Assembly (NCBI GenBank): GCA_003615045.1
Contig: ML014280.1
Span: forward strand, 1-39,842
Source: Caulochytrium protostelioides
Lineage: Eukaryota > Chytridiomycota > Caulochytriomycetes > Caulochytriales > Caulochytriaceae
DNA length: 39,842 bases
Direction: 5' to 3'
This document shows, in pieces, positions 20,252-29,203 of this stretch (its first letter is position 1; every line of letters starts with the position of its first letter). Below the pieces are notes generated by a model. The model searched no databases, was not told the origin of the DNA, and worked only from the letters and a program-made list of their open reading frames with translations. A program made the translations under genes and the position numbers.

Positions 20252-23200
20252 ATGGCCACGGCCGCCGGTGCCGGTGCCGGTGCCGGTGCCGCCGCCGACG
20301 CGCACGGCCGACCGCACGACGATGGTACCGCGCCGGGATCGCCGACGCCTACCGCAGCGCACGGCCTCGACCACTCGCGGCTGTCGGCGGCCGATCCCTT
20401 AGAGTGGGCGGCGCTGGCGCTCGCGACACGGGCGCTCGCCGCGGTCCAGCAGTCGCCGCCGCTGCCGCCCACCGTCGGCGGCCGCGACGAGGCGCCCGAG
20501 TCGCAGGAACGGCGGCCGCCGTCGCCCGCCGTGACGGCGTCCCACGCAGCGGCCGTCGTCGCGCGGGCGACCGCCGCCGACGCGTCCCCGCCGCCGCCTC
20601 TGGCGCCGCCACCGCCTCTGGCGCCGTCGCCGACGCGGCCGCCGCCCGCGCGCCTGTCGCATCCAGAGGCCTCGCCGCCGCCCCGGCTCGAACCACGTCT
20701 CACCCATCGTGACGCCGGCGCGTTCAGCGACGCGCTGCGGGACGCGCTGCGGGACGCGCTGCCGCCGCGCATCGCGCAGCCAGCGCCGCCGCACGCCAAT
20801 GCCGCCGCCAGCGGCGTCCGGCCCTCGGTGGGCCCGCAGTCATCGCCGCCGCCGCCTGCCGTCGACGATCCCGAGCGGGCCTTCGGCCCCGCCCGCCTTG
20901 ACCGCACGAACAGCCATCCTGCTCCCGACGGGGAGCCCGGCGAGGCGGCGCACGGCGGCCCGCGCGTGGGCGCCCAGGGCGCCGTGGCCGCCGCCTCCGT
21001 GGCAGACGTCTTGGCCTTGACGAACGGCACCGCGGCTCCGATGCTCCTCGACGCCACGTCTCCTGCTGCGTCGCCGCCGCGGTCATCGACGCGGTCGCCC
21101 GCCCGGTCGCCGATGCGCCTCCTAGCCACGTCGCCCGCGCCGTCACCGACGCGGTCACCCGCGAAGCACGGGCGGGACGCACAGCGCCGCCTCGTGGCGG
21201 ACAGCCCGATGCTGACGGACGCGGCCATGGCCGGTACCCGATCACCCCCGATTTTCCTGCCGCCGCCGCCGCCGCTCACGAGCCTTCTGCCACCGCCGCC
21301 GGCGGTCTCAACCGACATGCTGACGGACGCGGCCATGGCCGGCACCCGATCACCCCCGATTTTCCTGCCGCCGCCGCCGCGGCCCACGAGCCTTCTGCCA
21401 CCGCCGCCGGCGGTCTCAACCGACAGCCCCATGTCCTCCGTCGTGCCGCTGTCCGACGTCACCCCTCTCCCAAGCGGCCCTCTAGCAGAAACGATGCTGC
21501 TGGACCTCGAGACGGACTCTGCATTGGATCTCGAGGGCGAGGCCGCGATGGACGGTCTCGCCGAGACGCCGGCGGCGCCCATGGGCGGCCCGATGCTTCC
21601 CGAGACCCAGGACACGCCTCCTCAGGCTGATGGCAGCGCCCATCCCGCGGACCCGCTGTCGTCGCCGCGCTATGACCACCCATCGCCGTCGGCCTTTGCC
21701 TCCGATATCGATATGGCGGCCGATGACGACGACGACGACGACGCCGACGAGGACATCGGCAACCCCAGCAACGACAGTGACCATGACGAGATTGACCATG
21801 ATGAAATCGATCCTGATGAGCTCGAGGAGGTGGATGAAATTGCCAGTCTTCGAAGCGTCGCGCTGACGGAGCCCGCCTCCGGTGATAACGGCCCGGTCGA
21901 CGCGCGCCACCCGCCGCAGGCCCCGCCGGTCCCCAGGGACGGCGCGCTCCCCGCCGCCTCTCACGTCGCCACGATGCTGCCCGCGCTGCCCAATCTGGAC
22001 GAGGCCATGCGCCAAGCCAATCATACCCATGACGCGCAGGGCGCTGCTGATCGCGACGACAATGTCGTTGACGCCAATGGCGACGCGTCCCTGTTGACGA
22101 AGCCGCTTGACCGTCTGCGAGAGAGTGATCGCAGCGACAGTCCCGTGTTCCGCGCGGTCTATTGCGACCGCCTCATGCTGTGCCTCGTCGTGGCGGGCGA
22201 GTTCGCCGTCTACCGCCGTCTCGACAACGACGCCGTCCATACCGTCCCCATGCTGCGTGCCGCCGGTCTCGACCCGGACACCGAGCCGCGCCGCGCCGCC
22301 CGCCTCGTCTCCCTCGCGAGCCGCCAGGCCGCCGCCGCCGCCGCGTCGTCGTGCGCGCCCTCCGCGGCGTCCCGCTCGCGGCGAAGCTCGTGGCTACCCA
22401 GCGACGACGCCTCCATCGGCGGCGCCTCGCTCGCGACCATGGCGTCGCGGGACCCCGGGGGGACGCCTGCGTCGGGCCCCGCGTACGGCCGCCGGCACAT
22501 GCGCGCGAGGCGCGAGCCGCCATCGGTCCTGCAGGCGCAGACTCGCGCCGGCCACTGGCTCCCGCTCGCGGCCGCCGGCCTGCTCGCGCAGCACCTCGGC
22601 CTGCTCGACCGCCTCCGGCCGCTGTTCGCGATGGATCCGTGGCACCTGGCCTCGCCAACCGGGCCGCCGGTCCCGCTCGACCGCTACATCCCGACGCGCG
22701 ACGAGCTGGAACCGGCGATCCTGGCGGCGGCCGACGGCAACGGCGACGGCAGCGGCGGCGCTGCAATCAGCCCGGACTGCCCCCTGGTCTATCGCCCGTC
22801 GACGACGCAGCAGACGGCGCTGCTCCGCACCGTGGCCGCCGACCAGCGCCGGTCGCCGATCTGGCTCACGCTCGCCTATCCGCTGACGCAGCTCGGCATG
22901 CCCGACGACCGGGACCTCGCGGCGGTCCGCTGGGCCGGCGACGTGCTGGCGCTCCCGGTCCTGGACGAGACCGGCAATACCCTCGTCCACTGGATGGCCG
23001 CCTTCGGCGCGCACAGCCTCTTTGCCGCGTTCTGCAAGCTCGTCATGGCCGACGACGCCCCGGAGGCGGCCCTCCACGCCGCGCAAGCGCCCGCCAACCC
23101 GCCGCCGGGGGAGGCCGCGGTCCCGCCGCCGCCGCCGCCGCCTGCCAAACTGCGCCGCGATCATGCGGCGGCGGTGGCGGCCGCGGCGGCCGCGGCCGCG

Positions 23201-24487
23201 GCCGCAGCCTCGGCCGCCCCGCAGACCGTGCCCGAGAGCGCGCGGCGACGGCTGCGGCCGCCGCCGGATCTGGCGTGGTGCGGCGTGACGAACGTGTACG
23301 GCGAGACGCCGCTGATGTGGGCGCTGCGGTTCCCGCACCTGCAGCGGACGCGGACGCTGTCGCTGTTTCTGCCGTTCCTGGCGTCGGAGGGCCGCGTGCA
23401 CGAGGTCGATCTTGCGGGCCGCCACGTGCTGCACCACGTGGTCGAGGCGGGCGTGCTGGGGCTGCAGATCGGGCGCGCCGCGTACACGTGCCACGACGCG
23501 CCGCTGCAGCACCCGCGGTGGTCGGGCATCCCGGTCCGCGGGGTCTCGTGCGACACGCCGGCGCCGGGGCTCCGCGAGCGCTCGGTCGGCGAGGCCGAGG
23601 CGACCGCCGCCGCGTATCTCAACGCGCTGCTCGTCTACGGGATGGCGCCCGACGCGTCGGCGCCGCCGGACGCCGCGACGTGGGACCCCGAGCAGCAGCT
23701 GGCGGAGTTTGTCAATGGCCAGGACAACTTTGGGCTGACGGCGCTGATGCTCGCGACGCACGGCGGCTCGCTGCCGCTCGTGAAGCTGCTCCTCTCGGCG
23801 GGCGCCGACCCCTCGCTCGCGGCCACGGACGGCCGCACGGCCTTCGACCTGGCGCGCGCGCACGAGCGCACCGACCCGGTGCTGGCGTGGCTGCTGCTCG
23901 CGCACCTCGCGCCGCAGCGCGCCGCGGGCTGCTGGGCCTTCGACACGCCCGCGGCGCAGCGCCTCACGGCGCTCGGCCAGGACGTGCGCTACGCCCGCGT
24001 GCTCGAAGCGCTGCACGACGCGGGGCTGCCCGACGCGGCGCTGTGCGCCCTGCTGCAGCAGCTGCCAGACGCGGACGCGATCGCGCAGGCGATGGCCGCG
24101 ACGGTCACCGCGGTCGCGGACGCGACGCGTGTCGCGCGGCGCGAGCAGACCCTGCTGAGCGCCGAGGTGGCGGCGCGCGGCGAGCGGCTCATCATGCCGG
24201 CGGGCGACGTCGTCGCGGCGCGCGTCGCCCGGGCCGAGGCCGCCGTCGCCGCGCTGCGCCGCGAGCTCGGACGCTGCATGCGGCCCGTCGCGGACGCGGC
24301 GCTCGGGGCGCGCGCCGAGCGCGAGCGGGCCAAGCGACGCGCCGCGCTGCACCTCGTGGCGCAGGCCGTCGCAGAGCTCGAGCGCGAGGCGCGCGTGGCG
24401 CAGGCACGCCTCGAGACGAGCCGCGGCGTCGTCGAGGCGATCCGTGCCGCGTTTCCCCACTCGACGCCGACCCGGGAGGGGGCCTAA
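20252..24487 (+). CDS. Swi6/Cdc10/Mbp1-type regulator: degenerate APSES domain plus ankyrin repeats
   Basis: This family forms the fungal SBF/MBF complexes that switch on G1/S genes. The frame encodes 1411 residues. Residues 1-620 are Pro/Ser/Ala-rich and disordered with two 36-residue tandem repeats (320-391) and an acidic tract (about 490-530). An APSES/KilA-N fold is recognisable at about 630-795: VFRAVYCDRLMLCLVVAGEFAVYRR, then MLRAAGLDPD, a Ser/Arg-rich insert, and GHWLPLAAAGLLAQHLGLLDRLRPLF, which matches the family's G(T)W(V)PL..A..LA...G..D.LRPLF end. The usual DGWVNATHIL helix is replaced (LDNDAVHTVPML). Ankyrin-type repeats follow at about 905-930 and 1013-1205 (GETPLMWALRF, GLTALMLATHGGSLPLVKLLLSAGADP). 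A charged coiled coil at about 1280-1400 would suit the family's heterodimerisation region. It may be the Swi6/Cdc10-like non-DNA-binding partner. Confidence 0.85.
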   Translation: MATAAGAGAGAGAAADAHGRPHDDGTAPGSPTPTAAHGLDHSRLSAADPLEWAALALATRALAAVQQSPPLPPTVGGRDEAPESQERRPPSPAVTASHAAAVVARATAADASPPPPLAPPPPLAPSPTRPPPARLSHPEASPPPRLEPRLTHRDAGAFSDALRDALRDALPPRIAQPAPPHANAAASGVRPSVGPQSSPPPPAVDDPERAFGPARLDRTNSHPAPDGEPGEAAHGGPRVGAQGAVAAASVADVLALTNGTAAPMLLDATSPAASPPRSSTRSPARSPMRLLATSPAPSPTRSPAKHGRDAQRRLVADSPMLTDAAMAGTRSPPIFLPPPPPLTSLLPPPPAVSTDMLTDAAMAGTRSPPIFLPPPPRPTSLLPPPPAVSTDSPMSSVVPLSDVTPLPSGPLAETMLLDLETDSALDLEGEAAMDGLAETPAAPMGGPMLPETQDTPPQADGSAHPADPLSSPRYDHPSPSAFASDIDMAADDDDDDDADEDIGNPSNDSDHDEIDHDEIDPDELEEVDEIASLRSVALTEPASGDNGPVDARHPPQAPPVPRDGALPAASHVATMLPALPNLDEAMRQANHTHDAQGAADRDDNVVDANGDASLLTKPLDRLRESDRSDSPVFRAVYCDRLMLCLVVAGEFAVYRRLDNDAVHTVPMLRAAGLDPDTEPRRAARLVSLASRQAAAAAASSCAPSAASRSRRSSWLPSDDASIGGASLATMASRDPGGTPASGPAYGRRHMRARREPPSVLQAQTRAGHWLPLAAAGLLAQHLGLLDRLRPLFAMDPWHLASPTGPPVPLDRYIPTRDELEPAILAAADGNGDGSGGAAISPDCPLVYRPSTTQQTALLRTVAADQRRSPIWLTLAYPLTQLGMPDDRDLAAVRWAGDVLALPVLDETGNTLVHWMAAFGAHSLFAAFCKLVMADDAPEAALHAAQAPANPPPGEAAVPPPPPPPAKLRRDHAAAVAAAAAAAAAAASAAPQTVPESARRRLRPPPDLAWCGVTNVYGETPLMWALRFPHLQRTRTLSLFLPFLASEGRVHEVDLAGRHVLHHVVEAGVLGLQIGRAAYTCHDAPLQHPRWSGIPVRGVSCDTPAPGLRERSVGEAEATAAAYLNALLVYGMAPDASAPPDAATWDPEQQLAEFVNGQDNFGLTALMLATHGGSLPLVKLLLSAGADPSLAATDGRTAFDLARAHERTDPVLAWLLLAHLAPQRAAGCWAFDTPAAQRLTALGQDVRYARVLEALHDAGLPDAALCALLQQLPDADAIAQAMAATVTAVADATRVARREQTLLSAEVAARGERLIMPAGDVVAARVARAEAAVAALRRELGRCMRPVADAALGARAERERAKRRAALHLVAQAVAELEREARVAQARLETSRGVVEAIRAAFPHSTPTREGA
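21209..21424 (+). repeat. two 108-bp in-frame tandem repeats inside the APSES gene
   Basis: Copies 21209-21316 and 21317-21424 are almost identical at the nucleotide level and encode 36 residues each, starting MLTDAAMAGTRSPPIFLPPP and ending PAVSTD. The few differences are near the middle (PPLTS versus RPTS type changes), so the duplication is recent. TRSPP could be a proline-directed kinase site. Confidence 0.95.
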
Positions 24488-24734
24488 GGCCGCGATGATG
24501 CTCGATCGCCCGCGAATCGGCTTGATCACTTAATGGGACTTTCTCGCCTCAGTTCGAAGGGGATGGCGTCTATATAATAAGTTAGCTGAAAAAAGGAAGA
24601 GCACGAAACCACAAGAAAAAAAAGAACGTCAGGAGAACGGGATGCCCCAAGCGATCCGATCTTCGAGCGATCCGATCCATGCCTCTCCAAGCTGAACAAG
24701 CCCGTCGGAACCCCATGGGAGGCCTGGGGTGGCG

Positions 24735-26635
24735 CTAGTTCGAAGACGCTGGTAAGGAGGAGGGCCGCGACTTTCGTTTGAATAAGCCCATGACGGCGCG
24801 GGCGGGCTTGACCACGCAGACGTGGAAGATGACCCAGAAGAGGGCCCGGAGCACGGACATGTGGTTGTAGTCGGCTACGCGGATGACCAAGCGCGGCCGC
24901 CAGCTGACATAGGAGAAGGACGGGTACCGGAAGCGGTTGAGCCATTCCTGCCCCGCGGACGCGACAAAGACGGAGCGCATGTTCGAGAGCGCCTCGAAGC
25001 CGGCATACCCGTGGTACCGGCCCTGGCCGGAGGCGCCGATGCCGCCGAACGGCAGCGCGGGCGCGGTCATGTTGACGAGCGCGTCGTTGACCATGAACGT
25101 GCCGGACGTGGTGGCCTGGCGGAGTTTCTCGACGGGCCCGCGCTGCGTCGAGAAGACGTACAGCGCAAGCGGCGGGGGACACGCGCGGATGCTCGCCGTG
25201 ACGGCGTCGAGGTCGGTGTACGGGATGATTGGCAGGATCGGGCCAAAGATCTCCTCGCGCATCAGCGGGTTGGCGGCGGGGTCGGCGCCGACGCCCGTGA
25301 CGACGGTGAGCTCAAAGGCGCGCAGCGCGGCGTCGTGGCGGCCGCCGATCGCGATCTGGGAGGCCGGGTTCGTCTCGAGCTGCTCCGCGAGGACGCGGGC
25401 GAGGCCTTCGTGGTGGTGCTGGTGGACGAGGCGCGTATGGGCGCGAGGCGCGGCGTCCGGGAGCGTCGCGTCGAGCACCGTCGTCTCGCCCTCCGCGAGG
25501 GTCGCGCGGAGTTCGGCCAGAAACGCGTCGTGGACGCTCGCGTGCACAAAGAGATGGTCGGGGCTGATGCAGGTCTGGCCCGAGTTCATCGTCTTGGCCC
25601 ACGCGAGGCGCCGCGCCGCGGTGCGCAGGTTGGCCGTTTCATCCACGATGACGGGACACTTCCCGCCGAGCTCGAGGATCGTCGGCGTCAGGTTGGCCGC
25701 GGCGGCCTGGGCCACCAGGCGGCCTACGCGGGTGCTGCCCGTGAAGAAGATGAGGTCGAGCGACGGCTTCGCAATCAGCGCGCTGGCGAGCGACGGGCCG
25801 CCGTTCAGCACGCGGACGGCGCGCGGGTCCATGTAGCGCTGGAGCAGGGTCACGAGCGCGGCGCACGACTGGGTGGCGACCTCGGACGGCTTGAGCACGG
25901 CGACGTTGCCGGCGGCAAGGGCGGCGACGAGCGGCCCGATCAGCAGGTAGACCGGGTAGTTCCACGCGCCGAGGATGAGCACGACGCCGCGCGGCTCGGG
26001 CACCACGCGGCACCGCGAGGTCGCCACAAGCAGCGGCGCTTGGATGGGCTGACCCTTCATCCACCCGCGGAGATGGTCCATCGTATGCGCGATGTCGGTG
26101 ATGACCGGAAAGATCTCGCTCACCACGAACTCCCCAGTACTCTTGCCGAGATCGGCGCGCACGGCATCTCCGAGCATCGTCAGGTTCTCGTGCAGCATCG
26201 CTTTCAGCTGCTTCAGCTGCGCCATGCGCCACTCGTACGGGCGCGTCGTGCCAGCGACAAAGGTCTCGCGCAGCGCTTCAATCGTCTGGGATTGCGGCGA
26301 CCGCCCATCGCGAGCAAGACATTGAGAGAGAGAGACATTGAGAGAGAGAGACATTGAGAGAGAGAGAGACATTGAGAGAGAGAGACAGAGACAGAGAGCA
26401 TGCCGTACGCAGCAGACGAGCATCCATTTCCAGCATCCGTTGAGAGGTGAGTCCGCGAATTCGTGGGCCGATGGGACATGGCGATCCGCATGTCCTCGCA
26501 GCACGAAGCACTTACGGGATCGATGTCGGAGACGTCTGATTCGGCAGGCGCCATGGGTATCGAAGCGATCACGTGGGCTGCGCCCTCGCCGGAGGCGGCG
26601 AGCGCCTTGGCGTCGGTGATTTTGGCGTTGGCCAT
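24735..26635 (-). CDS. HFD1: ALDH3-type fatty aldehyde dehydrogenase with C-terminal anchor
   Basis: ALDH3/Hfd1 enzymes oxidise long-chain aldehydes with NAD+ on ER, lipid-droplet or mitochondrial membranes. Exon 1 is 26635-26516 (40 codons) and exon 2 is 26285-24735; the 230-bp intron has a GTAAGT donor and CAG acceptor and falls between codons. The joined protein has 556 residues. Visible: RGVVLILGAWNYPVYLLIGP, the Rossmann FFTGSTRVGRLV, the general base Glu245 in ELGGK, the catalytic Cys279 in GQTCISPD (34 residues apart as in ALDH3), EEIFGPILPI, LPFGGIGASGQGRYHG and SFSYVSWRP. The C-terminal VLRALFWVIFHVCVV followed by KPARAVMGLFKRK looks like a tail anchor. The longer frame without splicing would read through pyrimidine repeats, so the intron is preferred. 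Tandem with the haem-lyase gene. Confidence 0.93.
26325..26399. repeat. GACATTGAGAGAGAGA tandem units inside the ALDH intron
   Basis: Four to five copies of a 16-20 bp unit (GACATT followed by GAGAGA runs). On the coding strand this is a (TC)-rich tract close to the 3' splice site, so it may serve as an extended polypyrimidine tract. Confidence 0.9.
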
Positions 26636-27259
26636 CGTGCCCGATCGGGTGGTCGAAGCGGGTCAAGCCGAAAGGGGAAGGGGAAGCTGGCGACGTTCTG
26701 CTCGATGCTGCTCGATGCTGCTCGAGGCGACTGGCCAGTATGAAGGTGGCGAGAGAGGGGCTTCACCGCCAAGTCCGTCTCTCGACGCATGCTGCTCGAG
26801 ACCCATTCATGCACCCTAGGAACCCTCGATCGGCAGCAGCGCCAGCGAGCCATTATATAACCCCAAGCGGGGATAACGTTGCATGCACGCCTCGCTGGAG
26901 CGACGTGGCCCTCCTGGCGGCATAGCATTGCTTCGTGCGGCGCCCCTTCGTGTGAGCCCACCGGTACCCCATGGGCATGCCTCCCACATGCCGGCCATGC
27001 CAGGGACGCCGGCGTGGACCAAGCCGACGTCGGTCCGGGCGACGGTATCGCCGACGTCGGCGTCGGCGTTGGCGTCGACGTCGGCCATTCACCGCCCCCC
27101 GGAGAGGGTGAATCGGAAGCCGAATTTCTCCTCATCGCGCGCGATCACGCGCACGATCGAAATGCGATGGCGGTGAATGACGGGTGAATTAAATTACAAA
27201 TATGCTCGCGGTACGCCCGACCACGTCTCGAGCTCGTCTCGAGCGGTGGTCGTGGATGG
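26636..27259. other. intergenic region upstream of the ALDH gene
   Basis: Promoter of the ALDH gene and 3' flank of the haem-lyase gene. It contains a TATA-like element at 26853-26860 and a degenerate GACGTCGGC repeat at about 27015-27085. No gene is supported. Confidence 0.5.
26853..26860 (-). promoter_or_regulatory. TATA-box-like element of the ALDH gene
   Basis: TTATATAA in otherwise GC-rich DNA, 218 bp upstream of the ALDH ATG. The six-exon gene at the right end has a TATATAAG at a similar distance (243 bp). Confidence 0.4.
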
Positions 27260-28051
27260 TCAGAACAGACTCGAGAACAGGTGCTGGAGCCGCTGCTTCA
27301 CGGCGCCGACGCTGTCGAGGGCGGGCCGCACGTCGAGATAGAAGGACGGCAGGCCGCGCGCGTCGGGCTCGCCGCCGTAGAAATCAATCACGTACCGAAC
27401 GGACTCGCCGCAGCGGTCGACGGTCCAGTCGTGGCGGTCGAACGGCCGCTTGTAGCCGAGCCAGCCCATGAAGCGCGCCTTGGGCGTGAGCTCCTGCGGC
27501 TTCCCCTCGAACTGCAGCAGCTTCGGCTGCCCGCACTGGCCCGAGTCGATGTAGGGTCGCTCCCAGCGGAGGATGTGGCGCCAGGCCTGCTCGTTGACCG
27601 AGTTGTGGATGGGCACGACGACGGCCATGTCGCGCTCGCTCGGCGTCCACTGCTTGCGCTTCATGGCGTTGAAGAACATCTGCTCCGAGGGGTACACCCA
27701 CTGCTTGCCGTCGTGCGCGCCGCCCATCGGGATCGTGCTGACCTCGCGGTGCACGCTCAGCGCCGCGCGCTGGCCTTCGGCCGGCTGCTGATTCGGCGGC
27801 GGCATCCGGTTGAGCGGGTTCAGCTCGGCGTCCTGCTGCGACGCGTGGTACGGGCAGCTGTTTGCCTCGGCGGGAGCGGCGGGCGCCGCGGCCGCGGCCG
27901 AGGGCGACGGCGGCGACGACGGCGGCGGCGGCGACGGCGGGAGCGACGCCGATGTCAGCCCAAAGGCCGCGGCGGCGGCCGAGCCGCCCGCGCCGCCCGC
28001 GGGACAGGTCAGCGGCGGCTCGGACGCCTCTGCAGCAGACGCGGCGGCCAT
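27260..28051 (-). CDS. CYC3: holocytochrome c synthase (cytochrome c haem lyase)
   Basis: This intermembrane-space enzyme attaches haem covalently to the CXXCH motif of apocytochrome c (or c1). The 263-residue protein has two Cys-Pro haem regulatory motifs, C16-P17 (LTCPAG) and C66-P67 (SCPYH), separated by a roughly 45-residue Ala/Pro/Ser linker. The conserved catalytic core follows: LNPLNRMPPPNQ, WVYPSEQMFFNAMKRKQW, AVVVPIHNSVNEQAWRHILRWE (His149 corresponds to the haem-ligand His of the human enzyme), RFMGWLGYKRPFDRHDW, VDRCGESVRYVIDFY and PSFYLDVRPALDS. The ATG at 28051 is the nearest one before the first CP motif. Its promoter is shared with the divergent DUF2062 gene. I cannot tell whether it is specific for cytochrome c or c1. 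Confidence 0.96.
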   Translation of the reverse strand: MAAASAAEASEPPLTCPAGGAGGSAAAAAFGLTSASLPPSPPPPSSPPSPSAAAAAPAAPAEANSCPYHASQQDAELNPLNRMPPPNQQPAEGQRAALSVHREVSTIPMGGAHDGKQWVYPSEQMFFNAMKRKQWTPSERDMAVVVPIHNSVNEQAWRHILRWERPYIDSGQCGQPKLLQFEGKPQELTPKARFMGWLGYKRPFDRHDWTVDRCGESVRYVIDFYGGEPDARGLPSFYLDVRPALDSVGAVKQRLQHLFSSLF

Positions 28052-29203
28052 GGCGTCGACAGGTCGGCTCGAACGCGGCGAGCGAGCGATCGCGCGAGAA
28101 AACCGGGAGCGAGGACGCGGCGACGGGCGGCGACGGACGCGGCAGCGGCGGAGCACGGCACGGGAGCGGTGCAGAGCGGCGAAGCGTCTCGGCCGGTCGC
28201 TGGTCGCTGGTCGCTGGTCGCTGGTCGAGGCCCGAGCGACGGTGGCGCGGCCGCCACGTGGCCGCCGATAACCACGACATTCTGTCGCGCCGTCGTCGTC
28301 GGGCCGCCGCATGATGGGCGTGCCGCTCGCCGCTGAGGACGCGCGCTGTCCGTCGGCGTCGTCGCTGGCGGGGAAGGACGGGAATGGACGCTCGTCCTCG
28401 GCCGCGGCCGCGTTGGCGAGCGGCGGCGGCACCGTAGGGCGAGCGGCGGTCGGAGCGGCACGCAGGACCCGTGGCCGTCGCCGCCGGCCGTCCCGACCAC
28501 CGCCAGGACCGCGGCCGCCGCCGCCGCCCGCGCTGGTCGGGCAAAGGGCAAAGGAACGGCTATGTCCCGCCGTCGCCGCCGGCTCGCCGCGCCCGGCCTC
28601 GTCGGCCAAGCACCGACGGACCCTCGCGCCGACGCTCGTCGCCGACGTGGCGCCGTCGGCGTGACCTCGATCGGCATGGCGCCGTCGGCGCGCCATCGAT
28701 CGGCATGGCCCGCGCGTCGCCGCGGGCCGCCGCATCGATACCACGCCGTCCGTCACGCCGCCCGCAACGCCATCAGGGCATCGACGCGCAGCACACACGC
28801 CGCGAGCCGCGTGCATCGCGCTTCGCCGCACCCGTCTCGCGCCCAGACGGCTCATCCCCGCGCGGCGTCCCGCGAGCGGCGCTTTGCCGTGCGGCACCGT
28901 CGGCACGCTCTCCCGAATCGTCTGCTCCGCGTCCGCCGGTCGGCCGCCACCACCACCACCACCACCACCACCACCACTATCACCACCACCGGCCCGCGAC
29001 GCCCTGTGCAGCGCCGTTCCGACGTCGTGCTCGCGCGTTCGCGCGACTGCGCTGCCGCCATTCCGATCACTACGGTGACGTCGCGGCGCAGTCCGACCCG
29101 GTCGGACCTGCCGCCGCCGCCGTCGTTGTTGTCGTCGTCGTCGTCGTCGTCGTCGTCGTCCCCGCGCGGGGTCGCCCATCCGCTCGACGGCCGCGGCCGC
29201 GCG
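28052..29203. other. divergent promoter region with simple repeats
   Basis: Holds GGTCGCT tandem units (28195-28226), a CACGTG at about 28255, a (CAC)n run at 28947-28977 and a (GTC)n run at 29131-29160. The plus frame of the DUF2062 gene stays open back to 28562, but this extension is mostly Arg, His, Thr and Ser homopolymer and probably untranslated. Confidence 0.5.
28195..28226. repeat. 7-bp tandem repeat GGTCGCT
   Basis: Four exact units plus a partial one, 144-175 bp upstream of the haem-lyase ATG. Confidence 0.9.

Noticed and set aside
22162-24498. 778-codon plus frame and a 711-codon minus frame over the APSES gene
   Set aside because: Both are Arg/Ala-rich alternative-frame readings of the ankyrin region; only the main frame has domain motifs.
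26325-26399. GA-rich tandem units considered as a CRISPR-like array
   Set aside because: Units are 16-20 bp of simple GA sequence without unique spacers, inside a spliceosomal intron.
28562-29203. N-terminal extension of the DUF2062 protein
   Set aside because: In frame and open, but encodes mainly Arg, His, Thr and Ser runs from microsatellites; treated as 5' UTR or promoter.
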